Shown one piece after another: positions 59,971 through 64,000 of a DNA stretch of 64,000 nt. Numbering within the stretch: the stretch's first letter is position 1; the number at the start of each line of letters is the position of its first letter. Made by a program: the position numbers and the translations under genes. Source of the stretch: Quercus robur (lineage: Eukaryota; Streptophyta; Magnoliopsida; Fagales; Fagaceae); the NCBI RefSeq assembly GCF_932294415.1, contig NC_065535.1, forward strand, positions 15,166,282 to 15,230,281, in the 5' to 3' direction. The notes under the pieces are model-generated. The model searched no databases. It had not been told where the DNA came from and saw only the letters and a list, made by a program, of their open reading frames with translations.

Positions 59971-60155
59971 AAGCCATCAATGAGAAACCACTCTCAAAGA
60001 GTTAGAATTCTAACCTTGAGTCAGGACCTACGGGCCAAGGGACAGTTTCAAGTAGACAGTGAGGAGGTACCCCTTCTCCCAAAGTTACAAGGCTATTCTG
60101 CAGAGTTCCTTAGAGAGGGTAGTCTTGCGCTCGTAGGTAATCTCTACCTACCCAT
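59945..60155. pseudogene. Rearranged plastid 23S rRNA fragment (NUPT)
   Basis: 59945-60060 reads in the sense of chloroplast 23S rRNA: CCCCCTTC...GGGGGCCC, AGCCATCAATGAGA, GAATTCTAACCTTG, TCAGGACCTACGGGCCAAGG, GTAGACAGT. From 60061 it reads as the antisense strand of a different, upstream 23S part: GGTACCCCTTCTCCCAAAGT, GAGTTCCTTAGAGAG, CTCTACCTACCC. The junction is at 60060/60061. About 15% of positions appear changed from the plastid sequence as I recall it, so it is old nuclear DNA and not a functional rRNA. An open frame across it is incidental. Confidence 0.75.
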
Positions 60156-60359
60156 TCCGGATAACGCTGACATATAGATACCATCATTAATTCTACATAG
60201 ATCTAGATCATTTTTTTAGTAGAATCTTAGGATTCTAAGATCGAAGATCAAAATTCTAACAACCATGATATAAATTAACAACTCTATTTTGCTAATTATA
60301 AAAAGAATTTTTTTTTTTTAAGATATAAATTAACATTAGAGTAGTGTGTATATATATTA

Positions 60360-60640
60360 ATAATATAATCCCTCTAAGGCTACGAGCCTCTCATCTCCCC
60401 TCCTAATTTAGGATAATTTTCCTCAAACCCTTCCTCCTCATTCCTTATTAAACATTCATACAAGGTTTTTTTTACCCATCTCAAATCCTTCCCTCTCACT
60501 CTTTAATAAAAAATCTAAATAAGATTTATTCAACCCTCTCCCATTACTTTCCCTCTTCTCCTCTCTCATCCCCTCCATCCAAAGTCCAAACATAATAGAG
60601 AAATTGGGAGGGATTCCATCTATGGAAATAATTTTTTTTT
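60360..60640. repeat. Pyrimidine-rich MITE-like stretch
   Basis: The stretch is rich in CCTCTC/CCCTC, with three CCTTCC(C/T)TC-type repeats and a right end CCATCCAAAGTCCAAACATA. It resembles the right half of the purine/pyrimidine MITEs seen elsewhere in the window. The left partner is not found. Confidence 0.35.
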
Positions 60641-60759
60641 AAAAAGTAAGGACCACTCTTATCATAATAATAATAATACTAATTCAAGTATACAACAGCT
60701 ATAATATTCAAAACAGCAACATCATTGCATCAGCCAGAAAATAAAATCATCTCTCATTC

Positions 60760-62309
60760 TCTCTCACCTTAAGTTGACTTTTCACAGCAGGAGGTTCCAG
60801 TTAGCCATTGCGTACGTGCCTGCGTACGCTGGTGTGTGTGTGTGTGGGGTCACCCTCTTGGAAACACCATAGCCCCACTAATATCATATTTCTAAACAGT
60901 GTGTGAAGCCGTTGTATTAGATAGAGTAATAATTATCATACAGTGTGTACACTTAAGGCTAAAATTTTGTATTATAAATAAGCATAGTTCATTCGGCTTC
61001 GAGGTTGTATCTTTGGATGCATGTAATAGCAGAGCAGGCCGCTTTGTCTTTGTTTGGTGGAGTAGACAAGGTACGAGACTCTTGAGGCTTTGACTCCGGA
61101 ATGAAAAGCAAGCTTTTTTTTTTTTTTTTTTGGTGCGTTCATGTTCCTATTTTTCAGACAGTTTTTTCTTGAGGGTATTCTAGGAAGGGAAATGTAAACG
61201 AGTACACTTAATCATTGGTTAACGATTTATTTTAGAAAAATTTTGACATTACTTTTATGGAAGATGAAAAAAAAGCTGTAAAAACTTTTTTTTTTCTTTT
61301 CATAAAAACTTTTTTTTTCATAAATTTTTTTTTTAATTAAATTATTAATCAATACTCTAAGAGCTCCCCTTAGCAAGTATAAAGTATAAAATGAAATTTT
61401 TATAAAAATAAAATAAAATAAAAAGCCTACTTGGGTATCTCTGACTCTAAGAATCTTTAATATGGTTATTTGGTTAGTTGGTATTAACTAATTCTTATTC
61501 TTTGTTGGGTCTCTTTTTTCTGTCTTCATTTATTTTCTGTGTTTCAGGTAATAAAAAGAGCTTCAATTCTGCTATCATTGAATGTGATTTCTTTGTTTTT
61601 TATTTTTTTGTTTGAATTCTACTGATGGAAATGGGTGTTTCATTTTGTTGAAACTTGAATCTTGAATATGACTTTAAGTTGTGAAAGTTATTGTTGGCTG
61701 ACCATCTTGCAGGAATCTATATATGCAACTTGGTTTTCATTTTTGTTCTCTTTGTTTATTCCTTTTTTAAAATTGATTGTAACGCAACTTTGTTGCAAAT
61801 GATGGCTTTCTCAATGGGATTTGACTTGAGTAGTGCTTTTGTTTGAAATATTTTTGATTTATTGAGTGAAAAAGAGATACCCACTCTTTCATAAAATATT
61901 GAATTGAAATCTTCTTTCTTTTTGTGTTGAGCTTTTGATTAGTGAAGTTTCCAGGCCATTATTCTTTGAGAAAGCTTGTTGGTTATTTCTCCTGTAATTG
62001 TAGTTTTCCATGTTGATGATTTAGGGCTCATTTGGTAAGAGATTTCTAGTAACGTTGTTTGTATTTTTTGAAAATATGTGTGAAGGAAAAAGGTTGTGAA
62101 AATACGTGTAATATTATTTAAACATTGAAAATTGTTGTTTAAACAACTATAATAAAGAGGCCCTGGCTCATTACGTATGAACTCTGAAGAGTGAAGATTG
62201 GAAGTAATCCTAGAATTTCATTAATTGGACTCTTTTTTTATTTTTTTTTTCTAGCTCGTTTTAGATCAGCTTTGGATCCATATAGTTGCTGGGGGATTTA
62301 GAGGTCATA
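60760..62309 (+). other. Probable promoter and 5' UTR region of the NLP gene
   Basis: AT content drops at 60770-61090, where a 5' exon is plausible (candidate donor CAAG/GTACGAG near 61070). A candidate acceptor TTTTTTTTTCTAG lies near 62253, followed by about 57 bp to the ATG. In between lie a fold-back MITE (61205-61370) and a (GT)8 run near 60833. The transcription start is not determined. Confidence 0.4.
61205..61370. repeat. AT-rich fold-back MITE copy upstream of NLP
   Basis: AACGATTTATTTTAGAAAAA, TTTTGACATTACTTTTATGG and the complementary right half match the copies at 18.5, 32.0 and 46.7 kb. Confidence 0.5.
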
Positions 62310-63206
62310 ATGGAAAATGGTTTTTCAGCACCAGGTACCATTTTGGGTGCTCTGCCTAATTCAGCTATGGAACTGGACCTCTTCGATGAACTTTTTCAAG
62401 ATAGATGCTGGTTGGAAGCAACTGAGGGACTTGAATTCCTTCTTCAAAGTCCCTCCAGTTCTGGTTCAGTCTTAGGCCCTTCATTTGTATGGCCTGCTTT
62501 TGAGGCTCGTGACAATTTGAGCCTGAACCCATCTCAAACGGGCAATCTAGATGAGGCACAAAGACCATTGCCTGATGAAAGTCAGGAAAGAAGTCTAGTC
62601 AATGCTGTATCTCTTGGACAGAATACGGTTGATGTTGTTGCTGGGTGTTTTAGTGAATCAGAAAATATTGTGATTAAAGGTCCTAAACTAGGTAGAAGGC
62701 TGTGGATTGCACCCAACATGAATCAAGGTCTCACATATTGTGTAGAAGAGAGACTAATGAAGGCAATTGAATACGTTAGAGAATTCACAAGAGGTAAAGA
62801 TGTTCTTATACAGGTATGGGTGCCTGTGAATAGAGACGGTAGACGTGTTCTAACAACTAGTAATCAACCTTTCGCATTTGGTTCCAGTAATCCAAGCCTT
62901 GCAAGTTACCGGGATATCTCTGCGGATTTTCATTTTGCAGCTGAGGAGGATTCGAAGGAGGTGGTGGGATTGCTCAGTCGTGTTTTCTTGGGTAAGGTTC
63001 CTGAGTGGACGCCTGACGTTCGATTCTTTACAAAGAATGAGTACTTAAGAGTTGTTCATGCTCAACTGTATGATATCCGTGGAACTCTTGCCCTTCCAAT
63101 CTTTGAACATGGTAGCAGTAATTGCGTGGGTGTTATTGAGGTTGTGATGACTGCCCAGCAGACCAAGTATGGCCCTGAGCTTGAAAGTGTTTGCAAGGCA
63201 CTTGAG
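62310..63206 (+). CDS. NLP: NIN-like protein (NLP2/NLP4 type), first coding exon, partial gene
   Basis: Plant nitrate-responsive transcription factor of the NIN-like (RWP-RK) family, acting in the nucleus. This 299-codon exon covers the N-terminal regulatory half only; the RWP-RK and PB1 domains must lie past the window. Recognisable family features: a MENGFSAPGTILGALPNSAM start, LFDELFQDRCWLEATEGLEF (residues about 32-52), VLIQVWVPVNRDGRRVLTT, LASYRDIS, FHFAAEEDSKEVVGL, RVFLGKVPEWTPDVRFF and LPIFEHGS...GVIEVVMT. The ATG at 62310 is the first in frame and matches the family start; the frame extends 24 bp further upstream without an ATG. The exon ends at GAG/GTATGT (63206/63207). Unusual residues are GLLSR (220-224) where GLPGR is usual and EYLR (244-247) where EYPR is usual. 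Confidence 0.9.
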
Positions 63207-64000
63207 GTATGTTTTCTTTGCTTGTTTCTCAGAATTTTTCCTATTTTTTTCTTGGGTGTGTCGGTTTCTCTCTTTCCTTGCAGCTGAAGACTGCATGGAA
63301 TTTAGAATTACTTCCAATACTTTTATGGGCATTGCCAAATGACACTATGATGTGGTTTTCTCATCACTATCAAACTTATTCTTATTGCTTGGTTCACCTT
63401 TATGCTCATATCTAATGGATATGTTATATTTGTTTATTTCCCATGCTTTGGTGGCCCTAGCATGAGAGATCGGCCATTGTGGTTCATACTTGAACTGCCA
63501 CAAATCATGTGGCAATGCTCTTGATTGAGCATTTCATATCAAGGACAGGAACTTCACCCTAAAGAACATAACAGTCGGTTCATTTGAAGTCTATTGGATA
63601 GGAAAATGGGAACAGAGGACAGATGTATCTTGTCTACTTTCTGAGGTTTATTTATATATATTAATAGAGAAGAAATTTTCATATGGTGTCTTTTGCAGAT
63701 AAGCTCAACTATTCTGCTTGGTTAACTCAACAGAACTTATAGTTTGTTTGTCTGCTCTTGTCAAAGCTATTTTTTTTAAAGGGTGCATCACTCAATAACT
63801 AATGTTTATGCTGAATTTTGCACATTACTAGTTCCTTTGCAATAATATTGTATCCATACATGCGCTCATAGTATCTAGAAGATAAAAGTAGATAATATCT
63901 TAAAATTTGCAGCCAGAATCACATTTTGTTGTAATCTCCATTGGTTATGTCTAATAATCTACCTTTTTGTGAAACTAGAATGAAATCCCTTAGAAAATCT
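63207..64000 (+). other. First coding-region intron of NLP (incomplete)
   Basis: It starts GTATGTTTTC. Through base 64000 I see no acceptor followed by the expected next-exon coding (family sequence resembling AVDLRSS), so the intron is at least 794 bp. Open frames reading through the donor are not coding. Confidence 0.6.

Noticed and set aside
59980-60177. Open frame of 65 codons in the least AT-rich part of the region
   Set aside because: It reads across two fused plastid 23S rRNA fragments and has no protein-like features.
60267-60335. Repeat GATATAAATTAACA on both sides of a T-rich stretch
   Set aside because: The T run is at the wrong end for an antisense retroposon, so it was not counted with the short retroposon insertions.
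63207-63415. Open frame running on from the NLP exon and a second frame in the intron
   Set aside because: A strong GTATGT donor lies at the conserved family exon end, and the downstream translation is hydrophobic and unlike NLPs.

Overview
This window looks like nuclear DNA of a woody eudicot. It is AT-rich, has intron-containing genes with GT-AG junctions, and long gene-poor stretches packed with plant transposable elements: LTR and LINE fragments, long-TIR MULEs, hAT and Harbinger MITEs, a Helitron and a SINE. Several repeats resemble ones common in Fagaceae (oak/chestnut/beech), but that placement is inference only.

Four genes and one gene remnant can be supported, all on the + strand: (i) gene A, an unnamed plant protein of 287 codons (non-coding 5' exon near 6.56 kb, coding exons 8296-12132); (ii) catalase copy 1 (30828-36665, 8 exons, 492 aa); (iii) a remnant of gene A (about 38899-40040) that has lost coding exons 1 and 2; (iv) catalase copy 2 (47466-51919, 8 exons with identical exon lengths, 492 aa); (v) the 5' end of a NIN-like (RWP-RK family) nitrate-response regulator (62310-63206), which continues past the window.

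The layout A - CAT - A' - CAT suggests one tandem segmental duplication of a gene A + catalase block, since reshaped by insertions and deletions. A short shared intergenic segment (20972-21056 and 45586-45664) lies in the same relative place in both blocks. CAT-CAT-NLP linkage is also present in Arabidopsis (At1g20620 CAT3, At1g20630 CAT1, At1g20640 NLP4, from memory), so it is probably ancestral. Both catalases keep the catalytic His65, Asn138 and Tyr348. Copy 2 has near-consensus plant catalase sequence, whereas copy 1 carries many unusual substitutions.

The rest is mobile DNA and its debris: an LTR (1-572), a decayed Ty1/copia (1142-2725), a MULE with a 9-bp TSD and a nested Harbinger MITE (3313-5633), a second long-TIR element in a gene A intron, a SINE, several 5'-truncated LINE ends, a GC-rich hAT element with an 8-bp TSD (24264-24838), an LTR (about 26444-27104), a Helitron (41404-43199), a rearranged plastid 23S rRNA fragment (about 59945-60155), and about ten tiny poly(A)/poly(T) insertions flanked by target-site duplications. 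No tRNA gene, CRISPR array or prokaryotic-type operon is seen.
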